64,000 nt of DNA. It comes from Lobulomyces angularis (lineage: Eukaryota; Chytridiomycota; Chytridiomycetes; Lobulomycetales; Lobulomycetaceae). The stretch covers positions 1 through 64,000 of the forward strand of contig JADHYX010000019.1 in the NCBI GenBank assembly GCA_027604685.1. The letters run 5' to 3'. The position numbers and the translations under genes were made by a program. The notes beneath the pieces were generated by a model. The model did no database searches, had not been told where the DNA came from, and was given only the letters and a program-made list of their open reading frames with translations. Of this stretch, positions 1 through 10,697 are shown piece after piece (position 1 is the stretch's first letter; every line of letters begins with the position of its first letter).

Positions 1-392
1 AATAATATGCCTAGGAATCGAAGATGTTGATAATGGAATAAAATTAAATAATTTCAAATCATATTTTTGGTATAATTCACATATTTTGAAATAAGATTCC
101 AAGAATTTTTCTGTTCGTGCAACTATATCGTAAGCCAATCCATTAATATGAATATCTGTGGGTAACAAATCTTTTATTACATTTGCAATTTGCAAATGGT
201 ACATGTGTGTTACTTCAACATTTTCCTTACTAAAATGTATTCTTGTAGTTTTCTGTTACGTTTTTGTAAAATTTTAATAAAATTCTTTAGATATTCCTTT
301 AAATTTCAATTTTTTTATTATCATTGTAGAAGCAAATTTTTTAACTTAGTGAATAAAAGGCTCTTGAACATTAGGTGATTTGTATAAAACAT
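1..392 (-). CDS. Hypothetical protein, 5' part only (runs off the window start)
   Basis: A protein-like reading on the minus strand enters the window at base 1. It can be read from an ATG at 390-392 (MFYTNHLMFKSLL...), through an intron of about 130 nt that ends near 245, into a second exon reading KENVEVTHMYHLQIANVIKD and then LPTDIHINGLAYDIVARTEK to the window edge. The splice joint keeps the frame (AA + T AAG). No domain is recognised. Further coding-like sequence on the same strand (461-570, see the next entry) may be an earlier exon, but I found no clean splice joint to it, so the true start may lie upstream. The C-terminus lies outside the window. A damaged gene or mobile-element remnant is possible. 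Confidence 0.4.
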
Positions 393-1441
393 TTTTGAAG
401 CATATATAGCTATTTGTTGAAAATTATTTATTTTTTCTTTATTATCGTATGATGTTATTTTTTATATTTGAGAATATAAGGTAAAAATCGAGACATTCTT
501 TCTTTATTTCCATCATTGACGGTGTGGTTGTTTAGTAAAGAAAAAATTACTTGGAAATCATTTTCAGCTGTAATATGTTTGTTTGTATGATTGGAATTGA
601 GTATATATTACCTAATAAAATGAGTAGTATGTACAGTTAATCTATTAGCATTAAAAATCAATGTTTCATATTTTTCAAATGCGTTTCATCTCCTTTGAAA
701 ACTTTACTAGAATTAGTTTTATTTGTTGAATGTTTTTGTTGCATCATTTTAAATTTTGAATTTTTTTTGAATTAATTACTCTTTATAAAATATTAATTTT
801 TGGAAGTAAAAAAATTATGTTCAAAAAATAATGGCCAAGCTCTATGATATAAATCTAATTTTAGCAGTGAAGAAATATCTATGGCCTATAGAAATGTGTT
901 TCCTTAAATGAAGAGCGCAGAAATTGAAATAGAAATTTACTTTATTTGGAATAACACATTTAAAGTTAACCCATAAATCTTAATAAAACATTTACAGTTG
1001 TGAACAATATAATCCTAAAATAAAATGCTATTTGCAGACTAAAAAAACATACTGTCCAAGCATTAAGTTTAATTTTACAGCCAATGATTGACTACTAACA
1101 GTTAATATATTTTTTTCAAAACTGTATTCCTATAAATTTGTGCCACTTTGTTAACTACATCATTTAAGATTATTTGTAGTACTATGTTCTTTTTTTTTTG
1201 TTTAAAAATGAATTTTGAAAAAAAAAATTGTAACGTAAAAACTATATATTATACTTTCAGTGAATATGTGTTTATGAATTGTATAATAAATTTATTTAAA
1301 AAAAAATTGAAATTAAAATTTTTAATTTTACAATTATCATTAGCTTCCATTTTTGTGATAAAATAATTTGAAAGTGTTAAACTTCATAAATTGGTTTAGC
1401 TTTTTCCTTGAAACTAAAAAAAGAAGAAAAAAAAAAAATTT
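393..1441. other. Intergenic, with one coding-like patch
   Basis: This is AT-rich sequence with long A and T runs. On the minus strand at about 461-570 there is an open, protein-like stretch (ENDFQVIFSLLNNHTV followed by NDGNKERMSRFLPYILKYKK) preceded by an acceptor-like TTACAG. It probably belongs to the partial gene at 1-392 or is a remnant. Nothing else between 600 and 1441 can be supported as a gene. Confidence 0.3.
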
Positions 1442-2249
1442 TTATTTAAAAATGCATAAAATAATAAAAACTGACTCTTTGGGATGTGGTTCATATTTAA
1501 TATTTTCACCTGAAACACCAGCGGCTTCCTTTAAATGGCGGCTAAAGGAGTTGTTAACATTAATAGAAAAATGAATTTTATATCTACCCAATTGTTTCAC
1601 ACTTTTCTCTATCATTACAAGATAACCATAAATGGATTCTATCATTTGCTTTTCTAACAGCGCAAACAGCACCACAAATTTCCTCACTAAACTCACTAAA
1701 CTCTCCAATACAACTCATCATCTGTGTGGCTAATTAACAAATACTAAAGACATGCTTTATATATACCGTATTCATCCAAGCATTGTCTAACAATTCATCC
1801 TTTTTTGGTTTTAAAATTGATATTGTCCATTTTCCTCCATTTTCATTTTTAGGATCTTCCCACGCAGGTTTGATTCCATTACGAAACAAATGATAGTTTG
1901 ATCCTAAAGGAAGCTTTGAAGGGGGGACAGCATGATTATACACACTACACACAATTTCAAATAGATTATAGTTTTTAAGACGCTGTAATTATACCCCCAA
2001 AAATCTTCAACTGTATCAAAGTTTATAATAGACTTCAAATTTGCTTCCCAATGATTAGATTGTGGTTTTTTATTTGGGTTATCAAACCATAAAGTCCACT
2101 GAGTATTTAAGGGGTGCTTTATAGAAAAGTTTATTGGATCTTCAAAAACAGTTACTCTTTTTAATATATTGAAAAATTTATCAGGATACTTAGAGTTAAA
2201 TATTGCTTGTTATTTTTTACCTTTCTTCCAACTCTTCTGTTGTTGCCAT
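1442..2249 (-). CDS. EIF4E: Translation initiation factor eIF4E
   Basis: This is the mRNA cap-binding subunit of the eIF4F complex, which recruits capped mRNA to the small ribosomal subunit. Five exons join in frame: MATTEELEER (start ATG 2247-2249), then HPLNTQWTLWFDN and DTVEDFWG, then NYHLFRNGIKPAWEDP and GGKWTIS, then EEICGAVCAVRKANDRIHLWL, then GRHLKEAAG and the end. The cap-stacking tryptophans are present (W in LWFDN, WE in PAWEDP), as are the VEDFW helix for eIF4G/4E-BP binding and the basic phosphate-binding RK of AVRKANDR. The last intron (GTAGATA...CCTTTAG) restores the frame from ETIG to RHLKE. Total is about 205 residues, normal for the family. It is transcribed away from the TPR gene at 2724, sharing a 474-bp upstream region. 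Confidence 0.93.
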
Positions 2250-2723
2250 ATTTGAATCAGAAATAAAATGTGTGTTACCACAAAAAAAAAAAAAACCTCT
2301 CAGTAAAACGAAAGTTTATCATACTATATTTAAGGTCTAATTGTAACGAAGATATGAAATTACATTAACTTTTTTTCTATTAAGAGATCAGACCAAATTT
2401 TATTCAACAAATTTTGCTGGTTTACAAGTTTTGATGTATTGTATTATTTGTCTCAATTGATAACAAAAGACTTCCATGCCATTCCAAACCTAAAAAATAA
2501 TAATTCTAATTATTATGAAATTAGTTCAATCACAGCTTTAATGATTTTACAAAACTTTTTCTTTACAGATCCCAACAGCACTATGTTCTTTTTAAGTTCA
2601 TTTTTTTAAAACTCCGAACTTTAAAAGTTTCAATTTTTAAGATAAATAAAATTTAACATACTCTTTTTGTATATAAAAGTAAATAATCAATTGTTACAAC
2701 ATTACAAAGAAAAGATATTTTTG
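2250..2723. promoter_or_regulatory. Divergent intergenic region between eIF4E and the TPR gene
   Basis: This 474-bp spacer separates two genes pointing away from each other, so it must hold both 5' regions. It contains a 13-A run near 2281 and a T-rich stretch. I see no defined promoter motif that I would defend, and no third gene. Confidence 0.35.
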
Positions 2724-3333
2724 ATGACAGATTTTTCGGATTATGAAAGTTTTCGACCAAACATGTCCAAGGATGACATTTTGGAGTGGTTTCAAAGAAA
2801 ATTAAATAGGCAACCTGAAGCTTATGATGTTTACTTAGTAACTCCTACAACTTTGAAAAATTTATATATTTTTTTTTTTCATTTTTGATGAAATTTAGGT
2901 TGGTAAAGAATTTTATCAATTGGGTTCTTATAGTAGAGCCATGGCATGTTTACAATATCACGTATGTTACAATAAGTTTTACAATTTCTGTTTGATTTAT
3001 CTCTTAAACAATTACGATTCAATTTATATTTTGATATCAGTTTATAACAACTAACAATAAATGGGTGCGTATATAAAATTTTATAGGTCTCTATGCCTGG
3101 AGCTTCTATCCCTGGTCGACATCTACTGGGATATTGCTACTTAAATTTGCACGATAATGAAAGAGCATTAAGAGAATTTAAAAAATGTGTTAAAGGTAAA
3201 AAAAAGTTTGTGTATTTTTTCATTAATAAAAACAGATGGTTTTCAGGATGACTGGCAATTAATAGTTGAGTTAATATACGAAATCGATGAAAAAATTAAT
3301 GCATCCGCAAATGATAATTATGATGCTTCTTAA
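2724..3333 (+). CDS. Small TPR protein resembling the RanBP2 N-terminal TPR region
   Basis: Four exons (2724-2837, 2899-2961, 3087-3195, 3236-3333) join in frame to about 128 residues. The protein starts MTDFSDYESFRPNMSKDDIL. A TPR pair follows: VGKEFYQLGSYSRAMACLQY and then GRHLLGYCYLNLHDNERALR. The third intron must end at ACAG 3235, because the nearby TTTTCAG would bring an in-frame stop. The pattern of a short acidic N-terminus followed by TPR helices recalls the first part of the nucleoporin RanBP2, but the rest of that protein is absent, so a general TPR adaptor is the safer call. An upstream in-frame start at 2667 is possible but gives an unlikely basic leader. Confidence 0.7.
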
Positions 3334-3662
3334 TTTTGGTGATTTTAATTTTGCATCATATTAATGCTGATGTTTCTAAAAATCTTTAAGTTGTATGAAT
3401 ATTCTAGTGAATTTAATATTTAGATAGCATATCCTTTGTTTAGTAACTATTTGTCAATTCACTTTTTTTACCGATATCAGTTTTCTTACTTTTGGACTTT
3501 ACTATTGAAGTTCTTGTTCAGTGGATTTATATTGTAAATTTTGATATACAGTTAATAAATTAAAATTCTCATTTAAGAAATTTTATACTTGTAAAACTCA
3601 GAAATTATAAAAAAATAAAAATTGAACGATTTTTAAAAAAAAAAAATTAGAAATAGGTGTAA
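3334..3662. other. Convergent intergenic region
   Basis: This 329-bp AT-rich spacer lies between the 3' ends of the TPR gene (plus) and the G-alpha gene (minus). It holds only 3' untranslated-type sequence. I see nothing else. Confidence 0.4.
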
Positions 3663-5336
3663 TCACATTCTGTCATCCATTAAACCAGTGCTAAGATAGA
3701 GCAACAATAAAACAGTTTATGTTTAAAATAATAGTAGAAATTAAACCTCTGAACATTTCCTTGAAATATAATGGCAATGACACTATTAACAACCTTTTTC
3801 ATTACTTTACTGTCAGTGCTATTCGTGTAGTGGATCATCATCAATTCTGCATTATCTTTTCTGCAACAATCAATAAATTTTTTTTTAAAGAAACTTTTTG
3901 CCGTCCTTTCGTTTTGAGGTAAAATATCACCTTCGTGGCCCTTAAATTCGTGAAAGTAATCGCTAATTTTAATGGTTTTGATTTTTGTCTGAAACAAATC
4001 AAACTTGTTAAAAAAGAGGATAAACTTTGTATTAATCAAAATTGGGTTATTTATTAAACTCGAAAACAGTTCTAAGGAATCCACCATTCTATTGGTTTTA
4101 CTCGTTGCTTCTAAGTCTTCTTCTTCTTTGGTTAAATATTGATCATATGATGATATTGCTGATAAGAAAATTATAGCTTTACAGTCATCTAAAAAAGAGA
4201 ATGTATTTTATTTTTAAGTCATCGACTTACAATGAGGTTAGGTCGCTATTTACCAAAATATGGGGCCCAATAGTTCCTTGAAAATTGGTGAGTATGAGTA
4301 AATGGTAATGCAACAAAAATTAATGTTAATGAATACCTATACTGTTTTTGACCACCAAAATCAAATATTCTTAATTTCTTAGGCTTCACAATTATTTCCG
4401 TCTCTAACATTCCTATGGTTTGCTTTCTACAGCATACTATATCTATTCATATTCAAGTCAGATTTGTTTTCTGTAAAACATCACGTACCTTGGTCTAAAA
4501 GAACATAATCCAGGCGCAAAAACCTATCAAGATTATTCATAAAATAAGCTGCAGTATCTTGAAAGAAAACATTTTCCTCAACGAAATTGGTTCTTTGCTC
4601 AAAACAAAACTTAATAGTATCATGAGACCAAATATCTTTTAATTTGGAAAATGTATCCTCTTTAAAATCTGTTCTACAGTTCAAATTATTAATTTGGTCA
4701 ATTAAATCCGCCTATAATTGAAAGATTGAAATTTAACTTGTATTTCTATTTTTATTCGTCTTTATAATAATAAAAAAAGTATATATTTACTGGAAACTTT
4801 TCAAAAAGCGAATTATCAACCAGACTTAATATAAGTAACAGATTTTTAAATATTTGTATAATATTGTCAAATATGATAAATTTAAAATAATCTTTTTCTT
4901 CCAAAGTAAATCCAAATGTACTTGAATTTGACAAAATCCTTTAGAAAGATATTTATTCTTGGTTAATAGCAACTGCAGACGATTACCATTAATACCTCAT
5001 TTGTCTTATAAAAGTGCTCTTTCCACTGTCTCCAGAACCTAATACTAGAAGTTTTATTCCTTTTAATTTTGATGCCTCTAAGTCTTTTTTTATCTGCTTT
5101 TCTACAAATTTATGCCGTAATAAAGCTCTTCTATATATTTAAATCAACTAAGAATTAACTTTATATAAAAACTGAAATATTTTATACGGTAAGTCCAATT
5201 GTAATTCTTCCTGTAAATTGATCCCTCCTTCTTCAACTACACAAAAGAATAGATATAAAATTTTTTTTAACTTAACAAAAAAATTTTAACCTAAAGATGA
5301 TAAGTTGACATTTACATCTTCTGAATATTTTTGCAT
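3663..5336 (-). CDS. Heterotrimeric G-protein alpha subunit (divergent)
   Basis: A membrane-signalling GTPase that couples seven-helix receptors to effectors. About eight or nine exons join in frame. G1 is GSGDSGKST (usual GAGESGKST). The helical domain includes DTAAYFMNNLDRFLRLDYV. G2/switch I is DIVCCRKQTIGM, with the Arg and Thr of RxxT conserved. G3 is FDFGGQKQY, keeping the catalytic Gln. G4 is FFNKFD and G5 is TNSTDS in place of TCATDT. The last intron gives a C-terminus STGLMDDRM, so the usual GLx ending is extended by a few residues. The N-terminus is MQKYSEDVN, without the MGxxxS myristoylation signal or an early Cys. The DFGGQ and TNSTDS changes mark it as fast-evolving. It is likely the partner of one or more of the 7TM genes in this window, but that is inference. 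Confidence 0.9.
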
Positions 5337-5671
5337 TTTTTATCAAACCAAAATCAAAATAAAAGAGGTTTTAAAAAAAAAATTCACAATTGTATATTTA
5401 ACACTGGTTTTATAAAATGATTGGACAGAAAATTGAAAAACACTAGAAATCAAGGCGTTTTCCCAGCAATTCTGAGTGAAACTGTGAGTTACAACGTATT
5501 TTGTTACTTGGTGTAATATATATTATAGAAAAAAAAATTAATACAATCGAAAAAAATAAATATATATATATATATAATTGATATAAGAGATTATTAAATT
5601 AGATTTCTACAAAAAAAAAAACTAAATATAATACGTCATTTTTTTTAAAAAAACTTAATGTAACTTCTATC
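5337..5671. other. Intergenic, holding the first copy of a 20-bp repeat
   Basis: This spacer lies between the divergent G-alpha gene and the fragment at 5672. It contains a TA dinucleotide run (about 5560-5576), the 20-bp direct-repeat copy at 5592-5611, and an acceptor-like CTATCTAG just before 5672. A first exon of the downstream fragment could be hidden here, but none is convincing. Confidence 0.35.
5592..5611 (+). repeat. 20-bp direct repeat, copy 1
   Basis: The 20 bases TATTAAATTAGATTTCTACA occur here and again, exactly, at 6115-6134, where they overlap the stop codon of the low-complexity reading frame. The two copies flank about 500 bp. The motif is AT-rich, so chance cannot be excluded, but a perfect 20-mer this close suggests local duplication or insertion. 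Confidence 0.5.
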
Positions 5672-6125
5672 TAGTAAACCAGTCTCAAGAAAACAATGTA
5701 TATTTTTCCAATCATACCTCTTCAAGATCATTAGCTTCATCTCAAAAAAAATACTGCATCAAACAGGAGTTTGAAGAGGAAATTGATACTAGTTATAATA
5801 ATGATACCAATATTAGCGAAGGTTGGGACTCCACTGCTTTTTTCAATCAAGATTCTAGAGCCACAAAAGATAATCCCCAATATTTTGATTTTCAAAACAA
5901 AAAGTTCAACAACAAATACCATCACTGCCACCTGTAAATAATCACTACGGCAATAATTTTAATGATTACAATATGTCTTTTCAACTATTGCCTTCACCAC
6001 AGTCTATCCCGGCTTCCCAAAGTATAGGAAAACCCAATAAAGAGCAACCTCAGAGTATTAACTTCAAGCGACAAGAACCTTTTTTTGATTACTACTCTAG
6101 TTCGCTACCCACACTATTAAATTAG
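5672..6125 (+). pseudogene. Asn/Ser/Gln-rich protein fragment with one frame break
   Basis: Two long open stretches read in the same direction in different frames. The first begins after the acceptor-like CTATCTAG and runs NQSQENNVYFSNHTSS, then KQEFEEEIDTSYNNDTNISE, to about 5930. The second starts near 5915 as QQQIPSLPPVNNHYGNN and ends FFDYYSSSLPTLLN at a TAG (6123-6125). The switch falls at an A-rich tract (CAAAACAAAAAG) with no usable intron, so either a one-base assembly error or a real frameshift is present. The composition, and the short aromatic patch at the end, resemble the activation-type C-terminus of a transcription factor, but no DNA-binding domain or start codon is visible. 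Confidence 0.4.
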
Positions 6126-6134
6126 ATTTCTACA
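6115..6134 (+). repeat. 20-bp direct repeat, copy 2
   Basis: Exact second copy of the 20-mer at 5592-5611. It overlaps the TAG stop of the low-complexity reading frame. Confidence 0.5.
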
Positions 6135-6310
6135 TAACTTTAGACCTTTACTATTAATATTTTAAATATAAAATAAAAATTAATAGATACATTCCATAAA
6201 AATTTTTACGCGTTTCGGTAATTGAAATTTTCTGCAGAAACTAAAAAAAACTAAAAATAAAATAAAATAAAAAATAAGAATCAATTGAAATTGGTTTTAA
6301 GTTTTTCGAT

Positions 6311-7238
6311 ATGGTAAAAAAAGTTGCAGCAAAAACAGATCTTCCACTTCATAAAATCATTATGGTTGGGTCAGGAGGTGTTGGTAAATCAGCAATAACG
6401 TAAGTACTGGAAAATACAATTTGAATTCTTTGCATTGACCAACTTAAACTCACTAACCAAACACAAAGATTATAAAAAACATACTAAATTTTTTAGATTA
6501 CAATATATGTATGGCGATTTTATTGAGGAGTACGACCCAACCAAGGCTGATTCATACAGAAAAAAAGCAACATTAGATGGGCAAGAATGCATGATTGATA
6601 TTTTAGATACAGCGTGAAATATTTTCAAAAACCCAATTATTTTAAACTGTAAAAAAAAAAATAAAAAATAAAAAAAATAGTGGACAAGAAGAATATGCAG
6701 CTATCAGAGACAATTATTATCGTTCTGGTGAAGGATTTTTATGTGTTTTTAGTTTAACGGAAACAGAAAGTTTTAGTAATACTTCAGAATTTAGAGTAAG
6801 TTGATAAAATAACTTTGTGCCTTATCATAAAAAAATTTTTTTTTTAATGATATAGGATCAGATTTGTAGAGTTTTGGATGATGAAAAAATTCCTTTTGTG
6901 TTGGTTGGAAATAAATGTATAATTAAGAATTGAAGCAATGAAGTTAATTTAATAAATATTTAAGGCGATTTAACGACCCAAAGAAAAGTTACAACTGCAC
7001 AGGGAGAAGCAAAGGCTCGAGAATGGGGATGCTCCTATCTCGAAACTTCAGCAAAAACAAGGTTAATAAATTCTAGTAAAGTTTAATTGACCAAATTTTT
7101 TTTCTGAAAAATAGACAAAACGTGGACGAAGTTTTTGCTCTACTGGTAAAAAAAATTGGGGAACGAAAAAACTTAAATGGAGGTGGAAAAGAAAAACAAG
7201 CTCCAAAAAAGAAATCAGGGAATTGCTTAATACTATAA
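6311..7238 (+). CDS. RAL: Ral family small GTPase
   Basis: A membrane-bound Ras-superfamily switch. In animals Ral binds the exocyst (Sec5, Exo84) and RalBP1 and controls vesicle delivery. Six exons join to about 200 residues: [16 protein letters not shown] (P-loop), [19 protein letters not shown] (switch I), [19 protein letters not shown] (switch II), FVLVGNKGDL (NKxD) and LETSAKTR (SAK). The switch I sequence [12 protein letters not shown] is the signature that separates Ral ([12 protein letters not shown]) from Ras and Rap. The C-terminus is a basic stretch then SGNCLIL, a CaaX box ending in Leu, so geranylgeranylation is expected. Residue GSGGVGKS keeps Gly at the Ras-12 equivalent, so it is not a constitutively active form. 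Confidence 0.95.
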
Positions 7239-7462
7239 AATAATATATCATTTAAAAGAAAAGAGATTCTAATAATGTTAATTTCTGAAGTCTTTTTTCA
7301 ATTTTAATATACTTTATTTATAGAATAAACTCAGTAAATAAATCTTAATAGTTCACTATTTTAAATAGTTTTTAGGTGGTTTTGATTTAATGTCCCGTCC
7401 TTGATGTAACTCTATTTAAAAGAATCATTCACATAATTTCACAAAAAATTAATTTTATACTG

Positions 7463-8668
7463 TCAACCAAATAAGTAGCCAGCTGCACGATCGGCATCAT
7501 TATCTGAAACTCTAAGCGCCTCAACGCATCTAGAAAAAATTTTTTTTTAATCATTGAATTAACAACTTACTGTTCTCTGGTAAATCCCAAGTCCATTAAA
7601 CTAGTCACATGATCCTCATTAATTACTATTTCGGGTCTAGGAATTGGGTTTGGTTGAGAAGAACGACTAGTATTTCTTGGATTACCAAAGATATCATTAC
7701 TTATATGATTTCTTAAATCATCATTTGGATGAACAATGTTACTTCGCCCTCTACGACTCGACGAATTCGAATACAGAAATAACGGCTCTAAAGATTTAAT
7801 TATAAAATTGTCTGATGCTGCTTTCTGTAATTTTTTTGAAGAATTCCATATTATTCCTAATTTTCATTTAAAAAAGTCAATTAGATTAAAACTGAATTTT
7901 AACATTAGAAAAAAATACCAGCAATTAATCCAGAAATGCTGGGTATTATTGATGTAAAGTCAGTGAAAATTAACTGAAATGACAATAAATAAAATAAACT
8001 TTTTTCGCTAAAAAAATAATATATTTAACAATAGATATCAAAAGTTTTGTATTACGAAAATTCAATATTTAAAATTCGAACTCTTTTAGTTTTAGGAATG
8101 TACTTAAAATATTGAACGATAGTTGCAAATAAAAATCCATAAGGACCAGGACAAAATTTCCAAAGTGGTTTATAAAACAGAGTCAAAGACTAAATTATTA
8201 AAAATATTTTTATTTAAAAGTTTAAAAAAATACCTGCAACATTACAGAAATAGTACTGGATACTAAAAAAAAACTATAAAGTTCAGAAAAACGAATTTTA
8301 GGACTGAATTGAAAAATCGTTTGTTTTTACCTAAAAAATTTTCTGGAACCATTTAGTCGCTCAATTATCCTTAACTGATACAGAACCATAGAAGCAAATA
8401 GCATTTGACTAGAAGATTAAAACTTTTTTAAAACAATTTAGTAAAAATTTCTAGACCTTGATGACGAAAAATAAAGCTGACTTGTAATTAACCTATAATA
8501 GTTCATATTATTTAAAAGTAGCATTGATTTCCACTTTAGAACGGAAGTAAAAATGGTGTTTGAGGCAACGGTAAAAAAAACAAATTGAGTGCATGGAGTA
8601 TGAGCTAAAGTTATTGTTAGTTTTCCAAATTAAATTTATAGATTGTTGCGCTTACTGAAACCAGACAT
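7463..8668 (-). CDS. UBAC2: UBAC2-like rhomboid-fold membrane protein with C-terminal UBA domain
   Basis: An ER membrane pseudo-rhomboid that in animals works with UBXD8 and gp78 in ER-associated degradation. Several exons on the minus strand match family landmarks in order: a hydrophobic start (MSGFTHTPCTQFVFFTVASN), MNYYRLITSQLYFSSS, then VLYQLRIIERLNGSRKFF (human UBAC2 has YNFRIFERRYGSRKF), TSIIPSISGLIAG, a basic Arg/Asn/Ser linker, and a UBA domain (HVTSLMDLGFTREQCVEALR then DNDADRAAGYLFG). The start ATG at 8666-8668 and first intron are inferred from frame. As in the family, rhomboid catalytic Ser/His residues are not apparent. About 290 residues. It converges on Ral, with their 3' ends 225 bp apart. 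Confidence 0.8.
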
Positions 8669-8924
8669 AAGTTGGTGATAGGGAATAAAAGTAAATGATA
8701 TTGGTTACACCAACGGTGAATACTTCACACAATTTTGTGGGTTTGCATCCTGTTCATTTCAAACTTTTATTTTTAACGGAAAAAAACTAAAGTGGATTTC
8801 AACTTAAAGCAATGACATAATTAAAATTAAGTTTTATTGTGAGAAACTTGAATAAATTAAATACTTTATAAAAAAAAAATTTAAAAATTTACATCTAAAG
8901 GAAATAATAAACTGCTAACTCTAT

Positions 8925-9857
8925 CTATTTGTAATAGGCATTTCTAATCGCTTTCTCGTGATACTTTATTTTCATATTTAAGATAATATTTTTCTTTCTT
9001 ACAACAAAAGCTGCAAAAATAAAAATTAACAGTAGTGGAACGATAATTGCAAAAATAATTAATGATTTGCTTTGTTTCAATGCATCTGTTGTAGCTGATT
9101 GAGAGTTCAATTCACTGCTTGTAGATAAATTTGTGCTGTATCCAGGATCCGTTAAAGAAGTTGTTGCTGAAGTTTCCTTATGGGGAACAGCTTCAACATA
9201 ACTTTCGGCGTTATTTAATTTTGCAGAATTAGTATGCTTAATGGTTATAGTTGTTGTAGTGGTGTTAAGTTTAACTGTAGTTGTTGTTGTGGTGTTAAGT
9301 TTAATTGTAGTTGTCTGAATATTTGGTATTGATGTGTTTGCTATTGACTGGGATGTTATTGAATTGTGTGATGCATTTTCTTGACTACTATCAACTTTAA
9401 TAACATTTTCTTTAATTTTACCCTCAGATGGCATTAATTTTTCAACATCTGGTTTTTTGGAAACTGAAACTTGACTATCATTTGAATTATCCGTTTCTGC
9501 TGTTACTTGAGGTTTCGTTGAAGGTAACTGAATTTTAACTGGTACGGGTTTATCTGTTGCAGGGACATTGTTCACTGTCACCTCAGAAACGTTTGCATTT
9601 GGTTGAACTGGAAGTACTTCTGCCATAGGTCTTTGTAAAGTGTTAAAATGCTTGGAAAAATCTGCTTCAGAAATGCCCACCGATGGAGGTATAGCACTGG
9701 TTTTAGCATTCAAATGCTCAGCTTCTGTGATATCATAGATATCTCTGTTTCTTAATTTATTGACTGGTGTATGGGTAATTTCCTCAATTTGAAATGGCAC
9801 ACAGTTGATAGTATTAATACAGAGTTGGAGAACAATAAAAAATATAAAAATGAGCAT
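8925..9857 (-). CDS. Thr/Ser-rich type I membrane surface protein
   Basis: A single uninterrupted 310-residue reading frame, unusual here because most neighbours have introns. It begins with a signal peptide (MLIFIFFIVLQLCINTINC). A long hydrophilic ectodomain follows, rich in Ser, Thr, Asn and Pro, with many N-glycosylation sequons. A degenerate Thr repeat lies at about residues 180-205 (IKLNTTTTTTVKLNTTTTT). A transmembrane helix near residues 265-288 (LIIFAIIVPLLLIFIFAAFV) precedes a short basic tail ending AIRNAYYK. No enzyme domain is visible. The layout fits a stalk-like cell-surface glycoprotein or adhesin, but its function is unknown. Confidence 0.8.
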   Translation of the reverse strand: MLIFIFFIVLQLCINTINCVPFQIEEITHTPVNKLRNRDIYDITEAEHLNAKTSAIPPSVGISEADFSKHFNTLQRPMAEVLPVQPNANVSEVTVNNVPATDKPVPVKIQLPSTKPQVTAETDNSNDSQVSVSKKPDVEKLMPSEGKIKENVIKVDSSQENASHNSITSQSIANTSIPNIQTTTIKLNTTTTTTVKLNTTTTTITIKHTNSAKLNNAESYVEAVPHKETSATTSLTDPGYSTNLSTSSELNSQSATTDALKQSKSLIIFAIIVPLLLIFIFAAFVVRKKNIILNMKIKYHEKAIRNAYYK

Positions 9858-10697
9858 TTTATTTATGATTTTTTAATATTACCTTTAATTCTGCTTAAAT
9901 AGCACACCTCTCAGGGAAAATAAATTTTTTTTTTTTTAGAGTGGTGAATTATTTTGAAATATACAGGAGTTACTGAAGCCTTATTTACCTGAATCTGACG
10001 AAAAATGCTGTAGAATTTGAGTTTTTGATGTCTAGATTTTAATTTTGACTTTAATTTGCCGTTGTATTTATCCTGTTTGTCTATTGAAAAAGCCTTAGTA
10101 AAATTTGATTCAATTTCATGTTAAATATATTTTGTAACAGAAGTTGTCACAATTAATTGTAGGTATATATACTTGATAACTTTAGGTAAATGTTATAGTA
10201 TCAATTTTAGTAATTACCACAATATTTCTAAACTAATTTCCAAAAACATCCGAATTTACCACCTCTATTATGTTAATGAAAAATAGTGGTGGACCAAATT
10301 TTTAGTGGTAAATTTTTAACATTCGGTTGAAATATAGTAGAATATAGTAAGCTTTAAATAAGCACTCTTATGTATCTAACTTTATTATACTCTATTATCT
10401 CCATTTTGCAGGACTCAAAATGGTGAAAGTTATATATATTCCGCGTTATTTAACGTTAGTAGAAAAATCTTCTAATTATTAAATTAAGTCCTTAAAAAAA
10501 GCTCTAAAGTATCTTGAAAAAAGAATTGATATAGTTGGTGATAGAAAATGTCTATAGATTACTCATAAAAGTAACCTTAATTTTACATCATACTTTTTAA
10601 TAGGCTGAAGAAACTAAATTTTTTTAGAAAAAAAAGTTATATTTTTCATATTTTTTTCCAAGTTGCAATTTAAAGTACTTCAATTTTCGTTCAATTT
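9858..10697. other. Divergent intergenic region
   Basis: This spacer of 840 bp separates the surface-protein gene (minus) and the dehydratase (plus). It is AT-rich with stops in all frames. I see no gene, RNA or repeat that I can support. Confidence 0.4.

Noticed and set aside
1148..1574. Open plus-strand frames near the eIF4E 3' end
   Set aside because: The first is poly-Lys/Phe low complexity and the second overlaps the eIF4E last exon in antisense.
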